DNA of 64,000 nt, from contig NZ_SDMK01000001.1 of assembly GCF_004123295.1 (NCBI RefSeq), positions 868,001-932,000 of the forward strand. The letters are read 5' to 3'. The position numbers and the translations under genes are program-made. Source of the DNA: Silvibacterium dinghuense. Its GTDB lineage: Bacteria; Acidobacteriota; Terriglobia; Terriglobales; Acidobacteriaceae. The notes beneath the pieces were generated by a model. It did no database searches. It was not told where the DNA came from and saw only the letters and a program-made list of their open reading frames with translations. Shown here piece after piece: positions 57,427-64,000 of the stretch. Each line of letters opens with the position of its first letter. Within the stretch, counting starts at the first letter, position 1.

Positions 57427-58155
57427 ATGCTCTGCCTTATGAAGCTGGCACTCTTCGGAAACCTGCGGCTGTTAAGAATTTCCTTTTATGTATGTTGTTC
57501 TCTCATGCTAGCCAAGCCTTGTTTTGGTGAGAGTGACCCATGGCAGTCACTAAAACAATTGAAGCCGGGCCTCGGTTTTGTGTTCATCGAGCGCAGCCTG
57601 ACTTGTCAGTATGGCGAACTTGAAAAAGTCACGGATACGAATGTTTCGATCAAGACGAAACAAGGTACCGAGATAATTCATAAAGCAGATTTGATGAGAA
57701 TTAGATATGGATTTGGTGGACACGCAGTAGCGAACGACAATCCTAATTTGCCGCTTTTCACCCTCTACAGCGGTAGAAGCTCTTGGTCAGACATCTTGGC
57801 CTTCGTACCCTTTCAATCAAAAGTGCATCCATACGCCGCATTCCGTTTCACGCTAACCACAAAAGACGGAAGAATTCATCGAGGCATTCTTAATGGAGTA
57901 TCTGCGGAGCAGATTACACTTGCGGACAAATCTGGGAACGCGACGACCTTTCTAAAGAAGGAAATCGTTCAGGTCGACTACATCACTGAAAAGCCACTGA
58001 GTGATACGCAGGAATTCTATTGGGATGAACTCGGTGTCGGAAGGATTTTCGATCCACAGCTTTACCCACGCCTGTTCCATTTGGCTGACACTATGTCGGT
58101 GACCCTGTATCAGTCGGCCCGTGCAGAAGACGATTCTGTCATTATCTGCAAATGA
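57427..58155 (+). CDS. Secreted protein of unknown function, low GC
   Basis: The 242-residue product begins MLCLMKLALFGNLRLLRISF with a signal peptide ending near KPCFGE. The mature part looks beta-rich, with short repeats of IxxK and KDGRIHRGILNGVSAEQITLADKSGN. I know no family. The codon use and about 45% GC differ sharply from all neighbours, which suggests recent transfer. AAGGAT precedes the ATG. It lies between repeats and has no obvious partner. Confidence 0.7.
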   Translation: MLCLMKLALFGNLRLLRISFYVCCSLMLAKPCFGESDPWQSLKQLKPGLGFVFIERSLTCQYGELEKVTDTNVSIKTKQGTEIIHKADLMRIRYGFGGHAVANDNPNLPLFTLYSGRSSWSDILAFVPFQSKVHPYAAFRFTLTTKDGRIHRGILNGVSAEQITLADKSGNATTFLKKEIVQVDYITEKPLSDTQEFYWDELGVGRIFDPQLYPRLFHLADTMSVTLYQSARAEDDSVIICK

Positions 58156-58189
58156 GCCAGTAGGTGCCGCACGCAGCCGCAAAGCCCTT

Positions 58190-58220
58190 CTACACCCTAA
58201 ACCCCATCCCCTACACCCTT
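58190..58220 (+). repeat. C-rich intergenic repeat, family 1
   Basis: CTACACCCTAAACCCC and ATCCCCTACACCCT, 50 bases before the SDR start. Confidence 0.6.
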
Positions 58221-58268
58221 TTCGCAGCCTGCTTGCGCTACGACACACCCCTCCGATAGCTTCAAGCC

Positions 58269-59060
58269 ATGAATGGGGTTCGTCTGAATCTGGAGAACAA
58301 GGTCGCGCTGGTCACCGGCGGATCGCGCGGCATCGGCGCAGCCACGGTCCGGCTCTTTCGCGAGACCGGGGCGAAGGTCGTCTTCAACTACAAGTCGGCC
58401 AAGGCCGCAGCCGATGCACTGGTTGCCGAAGTCGGCGGTCCTGAATACTGCGTCGCCGTCGAGCAGGAACTGAGCACGCCCGAGCAGGGCCGCGCGCTCG
58501 TCGCCAAAACGGTCGAGGCCTTTGGACGCATCGACGCCATGGTGGTGAACCACGGCGTATGGCCGCCGGTCGACGCCCCTATCGCCGAGATGGCCGAGAC
58601 GCAGTGGCGCTCGACACTCTCCATCAACCTCGACAGCGTCTTCGGCCTTACGCAGGCCGCCGTCGCCGCAATGCTCAGGCAGGATCGCGGGGAAGGTGAC
58701 CGCGCCGGCTCCATCGTCTATATCGCCTCCACCGCCGCACAGCGCGGCGAGGCGAACCACGCCGACTACGCCGCCAGCAAGGGCGCGCTCATCAGCCTGA
58801 CAAAAAGTTTGTCCTCCGAGCTCGCAGGCAAGGGCATCTATGTCAACTGCGTCGCTCCTGGCTGGGTCGAGACCGATATGTCCGCGCCCGCGTTGAATGA
58901 TCCTCCGGTGCGCGAGCGCATCTTCGCCACCATTCCGCTGGGGCGTGTGGCGAAACCCCTCGAAATTGCAGGTCCGGCAGTGTTTTTATGCACGCCCTAT
59001 GCAGGCTTTATGAGCGGCGAGATCGTCAATGTAAACGGAGGCGCGGTGCTGGTCGGATGA
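58269..59060 (+). CDS. Short-chain dehydrogenase/reductase (FabG-like)
   Basis: A 263-residue classical SDR. The NAD(P) motif is VTGGSRGIGAATVRLF, the NNAG-equivalent is VVNHGVW, and the catalytic set is S in YIASTAAQRG with YAASK for Tyr and Lys. The end GEIVNVNGGAVLVG is typical of 3-oxoacyl-ACP reductase-like members. The stop overlaps the next gene start (ATGA). Confidence 0.9.
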   Translation: MNGVRLNLENKVALVTGGSRGIGAATVRLFRETGAKVVFNYKSAKAAADALVAEVGGPEYCVAVEQELSTPEQGRALVAKTVEAFGRIDAMVVNHGVWPPVDAPIAEMAETQWRSTLSINLDSVFGLTQAAVAAMLRQDRGEGDRAGSIVYIASTAAQRGEANHADYAASKGALISLTKSLSSELAGKGIYVNCVAPGWVETDMSAPALNDPPVRERIFATIPLGRVAKPLEIAGPAVFLCTPYAGFMSGEIVNVNGGAVLVG

Positions 59061-59890
59061 AGACGCGGGCGTGGTTTTTCCTGATTGCGGCAGGCATGAT
59101 CTTGAGCGGAGTGGCCACGCGGGCCTGCGCGCAGGATGAACCACCCGCGCAATCGACCGCCGGGCAGGCGAGCGACCCCACCGGCGACGCCAATGCGAAG
59201 AAAGCCCGCGCGGTGCTCGATGCCATGGTCAAAGCCCTCGGCGGCGACCAGTGGCTCGCGTTGAGCAACGTCTATATCGAAGGCCGGGTCTCGGGCTACT
59301 ACCAGGGCAAGCCGACAGGCATGATCATGAACTATCGCCAATGGCGGATGACCAACGGCGACGAGCGCGTCGAACTCGGCAAGAAGCACGACGACATCGA
59401 GATCTTTACCGCCGGCAACTGCTGGGAGGCGACCTACAAAGGCAAGAAGGCGCTGCCCAAGGATGTCTGCGAGGACTACCAGCGCCGCCGCGCGCATTCC
59501 ATCGACGTGGCCGTGCGCCAATGGCTGCAGAACCCGAAGACGATCCTCATCGACGAGGGACAGACGCTCAGCGAGCGTCACCTAACCGACCAGGTCACGC
59601 TGATCTCGGCGGAGAATGAATCGATCACCATCCAGGTCGACGCCGACACGCACCTGCCGCGCAGCCGAACCTTCCAGTGGCGCGACCCGCTTTACAAGGA
59701 CAAGAACGAGGAACGCGAAGAGTACGACGATTACCATCCAGTGGACGGCATTCCGACTCCCTACAGCGTCACGCGCTTCCACAACGGCGACCAGACCAGC
59801 CAGCGCTATGTCTTCAAGGGCGGCTACAACGTCCTGCTGCCGCCGGACATGCTGAACGCGGACGCCGCAGCAGCCGCGGTGAAGAAGTAA
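59057..59890 (+). CDS. Exported hypothetical protein (lipoprotein-sorting-like fold possible)
   Basis: A 277-residue protein with a signal peptide (RAWFFLIAAGMILSGVATRACAQ). It contains ARAVLDAMVKALGGDQWLAL, YRQWRMTNGDERVEL and DYHPVDGIPTPYSVTRFHNGD. These resemble acidobacterial exported proteins with a LolA/outer-membrane-lipoprotein-sorting-like beta-sheet, but that is tentative. The start overlaps the SDR stop by four bases, so the two are coupled. Confidence 0.72.
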   Translation: MKTRAWFFLIAAGMILSGVATRACAQDEPPAQSTAGQASDPTGDANAKKARAVLDAMVKALGGDQWLALSNVYIEGRVSGYYQGKPTGMIMNYRQWRMTNGDERVELGKKHDDIEIFTAGNCWEATYKGKKALPKDVCEDYQRRRAHSIDVAVRQWLQNPKTILIDEGQTLSERHLTDQVTLISAENESITIQVDADTHLPRSRTFQWRDPLYKDKNEEREEYDDYHPVDGIPTPYSVTRFHNGDQTSQRYVFKGGYNVLLPPDMLNADAAAAAVKK

Positions 59891-59891
59891 G

Positions 59892-59972
59892 AGGCTGCTA
59901 CGCGCAGAGCGATCCGCCTTCGGCCTCCGCTCCCGCTGGTCGCGATCGAAGGACCTGTTCTCTCGGGAACAA
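59892..59972. repeat. Intergenic repeat, family 3
   Basis: GCTGCTACGCGCAGAGC, GCCTTCGGCCTCCGCT and CCCGCTGGTCGCGATCGAAGG. The best-preserved copy, related to 11700-11758 and 20249-20350. Confidence 0.65.
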
Positions 59973-59978
59973 GGAAAA

Positions 59979-60014
59979 ATGAGGGTGCCCCGTCCAAGCT
60001 CTGCTTGGGCGGGA
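59979..60014. repeat. Palindromic intergenic repeat, family 2
   Basis: GAGGGTGCCCCGTCCAAGC, TCT and GCTTGGGCGGGAGG. Nearly identical to 61587-61622. Confidence 0.65.
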
Positions 60015-60032
60015 GGGTAGGAACCCGGTTTC

Positions 60033-60065
60033 TTCTACACCCCACACCCGGTCTCCCATACCCTG
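60033..60065 (+). repeat. C-rich intergenic repeat, family 1
   Basis: TCTACACCCCACACCC, GGTCTCCC and ATACCCTG, 70 bases before the small ORF. Confidence 0.5.
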
Positions 60066-60135
60066 CCTTTGTGCCTCGTCCTGTGATTCGCGTAGACTCG
60101 CCTTTTGCCTTCCGGAGATAGAAACAGGTGCACAG

Positions 60136-60237
60136 ATGAAGCGCGGCATGACACGGGCCATCCTCTCGGATAGCCATTTCTGGATTCCTCTGGCAGTACT
60201 GCTGCTGGGCATCGCGCTGCTGGCGCACCTGAGTTGA
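60136..60237 (+). CDS. Small single-span membrane protein (33 aa)
   Basis: The ATG at 60136 opens a frame reading MKRGMTRAILSDSHFWIPLA then VLLLGIALLAHLS. It has a basic N-terminus and one hydrophobic helix, and ends ten bases before the transporter ATG. The close spacing suggests a real small protein, perhaps helping the transporter, or a translational lead-in. No homologue is known to me. Confidence 0.5.
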   Translation: MKRGMTRAILSDSHFWIPLAVLLLGIALLAHLS

Positions 60238-60247
60238 GTGACCATTC

Positions 60248-61561
60248 ATGAATGACAAGCAAGAGAGCCTGGGACCGCAGAACCTGGGACCACAAAACCA
60301 GGGACCACTGCGCTCCATGCACGGACTGGGAGTTGCCTGCGGTGTAGCCGCGGGTGCGTGGCTGGGCACGGCCGAGGCGCCGACCAAGCTGGTAACCGCG
60401 GGTTATTCGCCCATGGTGATCTCGCTCTGCATGGTGGCCGGTGTCTTCGTCGCGCGCTGGACGCTGCCCACGCTGATGAAAGGCACGCGCTACGTCTTCT
60501 CCGACCTGCGCAAGCGCTCACACCTGATCGTGTGGGGCATCCTTGCTGGAGCGTTGTGGGCCGTAGCCAACACGCTCACCGTGTACGCGATCAAAGACGT
60601 CGGCCTCTCCATCGCCTTTCCTCTCTGGAACACCAATTCGCTCGTCGGCCTGCTGTGGGGCTGCCTGCTCTTTCGTGAGCTGCGCGGCGGCGGCATGAAG
60701 AACTGGATCAAGGTGGTCGGCGGCGGCGTGGCCGTGGTCGCAGCCACCATCGCGCTGGGCCTGGCCTCCGTCCATCCGGCCGCGGGCGAGCACGCCGCCC
60801 GCGGCGGAGCAGGCGTGATGGCAGCGCTGGGCGCAAGCCTCATGTGGGGCACGATGTACCTGCCCTATCGCAAGGCCTATCTCAGCGGCATGAATCCGCT
60901 CTCCTTCGTGACCGTCTTCACCGTCGGAGAGCTGGGCACCATGTCCCTGCTGGCCTGGCTCATGCCCGGACAGGGCGCCTCGCTCAGCACGCAGCTGCAC
61001 CTGCTGCGTCCGGCCATCTTCTGGCTCTTTCTCGGCGGCTTCTGCTGGGTTATCGGGGACATGTTCCAGCAGTACGCTGCGAAATACGTAGGCATCGGAC
61101 GCGGCATTCCGCTGGCCAACACGAATCAGCTCTGGGGTCTCGCCTGGGGAGCGATGGTCTTCGGCGAGTTGCACGGAGTCAGCGGCACAAACCGCATCGT
61201 GATCGTAGCCAGCTCCCTCCTGATGATCGTAGGAGCGATCGCCATCGGCAGCGCGTCGGCCGCAGCCAAGGAACACCACTCGCGTAATCTCGCCATCGCC
61301 CGCGAATGCGAGCGCTATGGCCTCGACTACGACGAAGCCGTCCTGCTGCAGGCCGGTCTTGAAGAGCACGGAAACGCGCGGGCATGGTGGGATTACCTGA
61401 TCGTCGCACTGGGACTGGTGCTCTTCGCCTGGCTGGCGATCGGCACAAAGCGGCCTCCGCTGACGCTCAACCTCGCATGGGTCTCGATGCTCACCATAGC
61501 GGTGCTGGCCATGCTGATCTGGGGCGGCAGCCTGCTCTGGAAGCGGACAAAATTCAGCTGA
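60248..61561 (+). CDS. GRP/DMT-superfamily sugar transporter (RhaT/GlcU-like)
   Basis: A 437-residue membrane protein with about ten helices. It shows VACGVAAGAWLGTAEAPTKL, PLWNTNSLVGLLWGCLLFREL, ASLMWGTMYLPYRKAYL and GIGRGIPLANTNQLWGLAWGAMVFGELHG, the two-half pattern of the glucose/rhamnose uptake group. The C-terminal part has an extra soluble segment (about 345-375) and two more helices. The first 20 residues contain a three-fold GPQN/GPQ repeat encoded by tandem GGGACC units. Substrate unknown. Confidence 0.82.
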   Translation: MNDKQESLGPQNLGPQNQGPLRSMHGLGVACGVAAGAWLGTAEAPTKLVTAGYSPMVISLCMVAGVFVARWTLPTLMKGTRYVFSDLRKRSHLIVWGILAGALWAVANTLTVYAIKDVGLSIAFPLWNTNSLVGLLWGCLLFRELRGGGMKNWIKVVGGGVAVVAATIALGLASVHPAAGEHAARGGAGVMAALGASLMWGTMYLPYRKAYLSGMNPLSFVTVFTVGELGTMSLLAWLMPGQGASLSTQLHLLRPAIFWLFLGGFCWVIGDMFQQYAAKYVGIGRGIPLANTNQLWGLAWGAMVFGELHGVSGTNRIVIVASSLLMIVGAIAIGSASAAAKEHHSRNLAIARECERYGLDYDEAVLLQAGLEEHGNARAWWDYLIVALGLVLFAWLAIGTKRPPLTLNLAWVSMLTIAVLAMLIWGGSLLWKRTKFS

Positions 61562-61586
61562 AGGCTCAGATAGAAGTATTGAGGAT

Positions 61587-61622
61587 GAGGGTGCCCCGTC
61601 CAAGCTCTGCTTGGGCGGGAGG
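61587..61622. repeat. Palindromic intergenic repeat, family 2
   Basis: GAGGGTGCCCCGTCCAAGC, TCT and GCTTGGGCGGGAGG, the same sequence as at 59979-60014. Confidence 0.65.
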
Positions 61623-61659
61623 AGAGAACCCGGGTTCGTGCCCCACCGGCCCGCTTTTA

Positions 61660-61687
61660 CTACACCCTACCCCCCTATACCCTGTTC
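61660..61687 (+). repeat. C-rich intergenic repeat, family 1
   Basis: CTACACCCTACCCCCC and TATACCCTG, just before the stop codon of the right-edge permease. Confidence 0.6.
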
Positions 61688-61691
61688 TGAA

Positions 61692-64000
61692 CTAGTCGCA
61701 ACGCAAAGCAGTCATAGGATCGACACGGGCCGCCCGGCGTGCGGGCAGCCACGCAGAGAGCAGCGTGACCAGGGCGATGCCGCCGATAGCCACGGCGAAG
61801 GTCACCGGATCGAAGGGGCTCATCTGGAAGAGCTGATGGCGCAGCAGGTTCGCCAGCCCCAGCGCAGCCGGCAGACCGATGGCGATACCCGCCAGGAAAA
61901 GCACCAGCGATTCGCGCAGCACCATCCACTGCACCGCGCCGGTGCCGGCGCCGAGCGCCATGCGGATGCCAATCTCATGCACGCGACGCACCATGTTGAA
62001 ACTCATCACGCCATAAAGGCCGATGGCCGCCAGCAGCACTGCGAGGCCGGCAAAGAGCGCGGCCAGCCGTGAGACTAGCGTCTCCTGACTGAGGAACAGG
62101 CTCATCTGCTCCTGCACCGTGCGCACGTCGAGCACCGGCAGGTTCGGGTCGATGGAGGCGATAGCTGCGCGCAACCCCTGCACGGCCTGGTCCGGTGAGC
62201 CCGTGGTGCGCAGCGTCACCGACGAGGCGAAGCTCTCCTGCGTGCCCTCGCCGTGCGGGCCGACGAGCTGCGCAAGCGGCAGATAGAGAGTGTCCGCGCG
62301 GTCGCGGCGCGGGCCGAGCCCGAGCGTGTCGGCGGCGATGCCGACGATCATCCACGGGCCTGCCGTGTCGATATCGATCGTGAGAGTGTGGCCCAGCGCA
62401 TCGCCCTTGGGAAAGTAGTGGCGGGCCACGGCCTGGCTGATGACGACCACCTTCTGGCTCGAGGCCGTGTCCTCCGGCGTGATGGCGCGGCCGGCGACGA
62501 TCGGCGTCGAGGTCGCGGCGAAGTAGTCTCCGGAGACGCGCTTGAGAATGGGCGACATGTCCTCGTGCGGAGCCGGCGTATAGCCCTGCGGATGGATGCT
62601 CGAGTTCCAGGAGCCGTAGCTCATCGGCGGTGTATCGGAGAGCGCGGCCGCGCGCACGCCGGGGATCGCGGCGAGCCGCTCGAGGATGCGCCGGTTGAGC
62701 GCCGGGGCCTGCTCGGGCTTGTAGCCGGCAAGCGTAGCGTCCACGTTGGCGAAAACCAGGTGCGTGTTGTCGAAGCCGAAGTTCTGCCCCTCGAGCCGGG
62801 CGAGCGTGCGCAGGAAGAGCCCCGCACCAACCAGCAGCAGCAAACAGAGCGTGATCTGCCCGGTAACCAGCGCGCGCGGCCACCAGCGGCCGTCGCGACC
62901 GCCGGCGCTGCCCGCAGTGCGCGTGCCCGCGTTGAGCACGGGACCAGCCGAACTGCGCGCGATCCTCAGCGCCGGCGCAAGCCCGAAGAGCAGCCCGGCA
63001 AAGAGCGAAACACCCAGGGTGAAGAGAAGAGTGCCCGCGTCCGGCACGGCCGAGAGCGGGATGCCGTTGGTACCCCGGGAGACAAAGGCGATCAGCCCGC
63101 GGGTGACGAGGAATGCGACGGCCAGACCCATCGCGCCGCCGGTGAGCGAGAGCACGAGCGCCTCCATCAGGCTCTGGCGCACGATGCGCAAGCGGCTCGA
63201 GCCGAGCGCCAGGCGTGTGGCGATCTCGCGCTCGCGGATCACGGTGCGGGCCAGCAGCAGGTTCGCCAGGTTCGCGCAGGCAATCAGCAGCACCAGCGCC
63301 ACGATCGCCATGAGGATTCCCAATGCGTCACTGTAACGGTTACGAATTTCGGAGACGCCCTCGGCGGCTGGCACCAGCGGCTGATGCAGGCGCCCGATCT
63401 CCTTCTCACGGTCCGCTGTCGGCGTCTTGCTCTCGCCGGCGCGCACGTAGGCGCGGATCTGGCGGTCGAGCCAGTCGCTCTCGGCGGCCATCGAAACCCC
63501 GGGCCGGCTGCGGGCGAACATCTGCAGGAAGTAGTTGGAGCGCGGTTCGAGCAGGTTCGACGAGAGAAACACCGCGTCGGCCATGGTCTCCGGCACCCAG
63601 AGATCGGATGGGTCGGCCTCCTGCTTGAGGCCGTGGAAACCCTGCGGCATCACGCCGACGATGGTGAAGCGGGCGGCATTGAGGTCCATCGTCTTGCCGA
63701 CGATATTCGGGTCCGAGCCGAGCGACTGCTGCCAGAAACGATATCCCACAACAGCGACCGGACTGCGGCCGGGCGCGTCGGCGTCATAGGGCTGGATGGT
63801 GCGGCCGAGCATCGGCCGGGCCTCGAGCACCTGGAAGAAGTTGCCGGAGACCAGCGTGGCCTCGCGCTGGATCGCGAGCGCCGCTCCCGGCACGCGCAGG
63901 TTCACGCGGGGCGACATGCTGGCGTAGGAACCCACACCGGCAAATGGCCCGGGCGCGGCCTCCAGCTGCCGCGCGAAGTCATACGTGTACATGTCGAGGA
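61692..64000 (-). CDS. ADOP family permease (5' end outside window)
   Basis: At least 766 residues of a second duplicated FtsX/MacB_PCD permease. A periplasmic domain (LVSGNFFQVLEARPMLGRTI and IVGVMPQGFHGLK), helices with IACANLANLLLARTVIREREIATRLALG, a second domain, and a final FtsX triplet ending AWLPARRAARVDPMTALRCD are visible. The frame is open to the edge (LDMYTYDFARQ), so the first helix lies outside. It is only distantly like the copy at 21210, so it is an old paralogue. No ATPase is adjacent. Confidence 0.88.
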   Translation of the reverse strand, partial: LDMYTYDFARQLEAAPGPFAGVGSYASMSPRVNLRVPGAALAIQREATLVSGNFFQVLEARPMLGRTIQPYDADAPGRSPVAVVGYRFWQQSLGSDPNIVGKTMDLNAARFTIVGVMPQGFHGLKQEADPSDLWVPETMADAVFLSSNLLEPRSNYFLQMFARSRPGVSMAAESDWLDRQIRAYVRAGESKTPTADREKEIGRLHQPLVPAAEGVSEIRNRYSDALGILMAIVALVLLIACANLANLLLARTVIREREIATRLALGSSRLRIVRQSLMEALVLSLTGGAMGLAVAFLVTRGLIAFVSRGTNGIPLSAVPDAGTLLFTLGVSLFAGLLFGLAPALRIARSSAGPVLNAGTRTAGSAGGRDGRWWPRALVTGQITLCLLLLVGAGLFLRTLARLEGQNFGFDNTHLVFANVDATLAGYKPEQAPALNRRILERLAAIPGVRAAALSDTPPMSYGSWNSSIHPQGYTPAPHEDMSPILKRVSGDYFAATSTPIVAGRAITPEDTASSQKVVVISQAVARHYFPKGDALGHTLTIDIDTAGPWMIVGIAADTLGLGPRRDRADTLYLPLAQLVGPHGEGTQESFASSVTLRTTGSPDQAVQGLRAAIASIDPNLPVLDVRTVQEQMSLFLSQETLVSRLAALFAGLAVLLAAIGLYGVMSFNMVRRVHEIGIRMALGAGTGAVQWMVLRESLVLFLAGIAIGLPAALGLANLLRHQLFQMSPFDPVTFAVAIGGIALVTLLSAWLPARRAARVDPMTALRCD

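Overview
The window reads as chromosomal DNA of an Acidobacteriota member, most likely family Acidobacteriaceae (Terriglobia). The evidence is the GC-rich codon use, two ADOP-type orphan FtsX permeases, an Acidobacteria-type secreted VWFA protein, an Hfq-like protein with the divergent 'IYKQQI' signature, and several families of palindromic intergenic repeats. No phage, plasmid, rRNA operon, CRISPR array or canonical tRNA gene is visible. Most genes are housekeeping genes in short operons with 1-4 base overlaps.

Left third (1-26 kb): the start of glnA (leftward, cut by the edge); recO-glyQ-glyS-murB; a molybdate uptake operon (HTH-TOBE regulator, modA, modB, modC); thrC-thrB; trxA; the Mo-dependent methionine sulfoxide reductase pair msrP-msrQ; a DUF1800 protein; ogt and a PIG-L deacetylase; then a lower-GC pair made of a PD-(D/E)XK nuclease and an overlapping gene of unknown function. 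The ribosomal-protein/tRNA-modification operon rpsP-khpA-rimM-trmD-rplS-rnhB follows, split by an oppositely oriented ADOP permease flanked by repeats.

Centre (26-34 kb): esterases and a secreted VWFA protein, then the most interesting part of the window. A structured noncoding stretch (29.4-30.05 kb) holds up to four related RNA elements, then a small Cys-rich protein, then a bacterial Ro60 (TROVE-vWA) protein. The last RNA element folds as a tRNA turned inside out: T-arm first, acceptor stem closed by a four-base loop, then U8-A9, D-arm and A26, with the anticodon stem extended into a long bulged helix. That is the layout of tRNA-mimicking (YrlA-type) Y RNAs. I interpret the block as a Ro60-Y RNA ribonucleoprotein locus with a multi-copy Y RNA array. 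An ATP-grasp/GCS2 amide-ligase pair lies just downstream.

Right half (34-64 kb): FKBP isomerase, DUF1801, VOC and inositol monophosphatase genes; an Hfq-like protein behind a full-length Lhr helicase; a CE2-like esterase; a complete nucleoside salvage operon (cdd-deoA-nupC-punA-udk); and a carbohydrate region (GH29 fucosidase, DeoR regulator, DUF5009 acyltransferase, GH18 chitinase, GH9 glycosidase, sugar-porter MFS) suggestive of chitin/GlcNAc-glycan use. A low-GC secreted orphan, an SDR, a secreted hypothetical, a GRP-type sugar transporter and a second ADOP permease running off the right edge complete it.

At least five families of short intergenic repeats, plus one 273-bp terminal-inverted-repeat element with a solo end elsewhere, punctuate the window. 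All functions are inferred from sequence reading alone; RNA folds were paired by eye.
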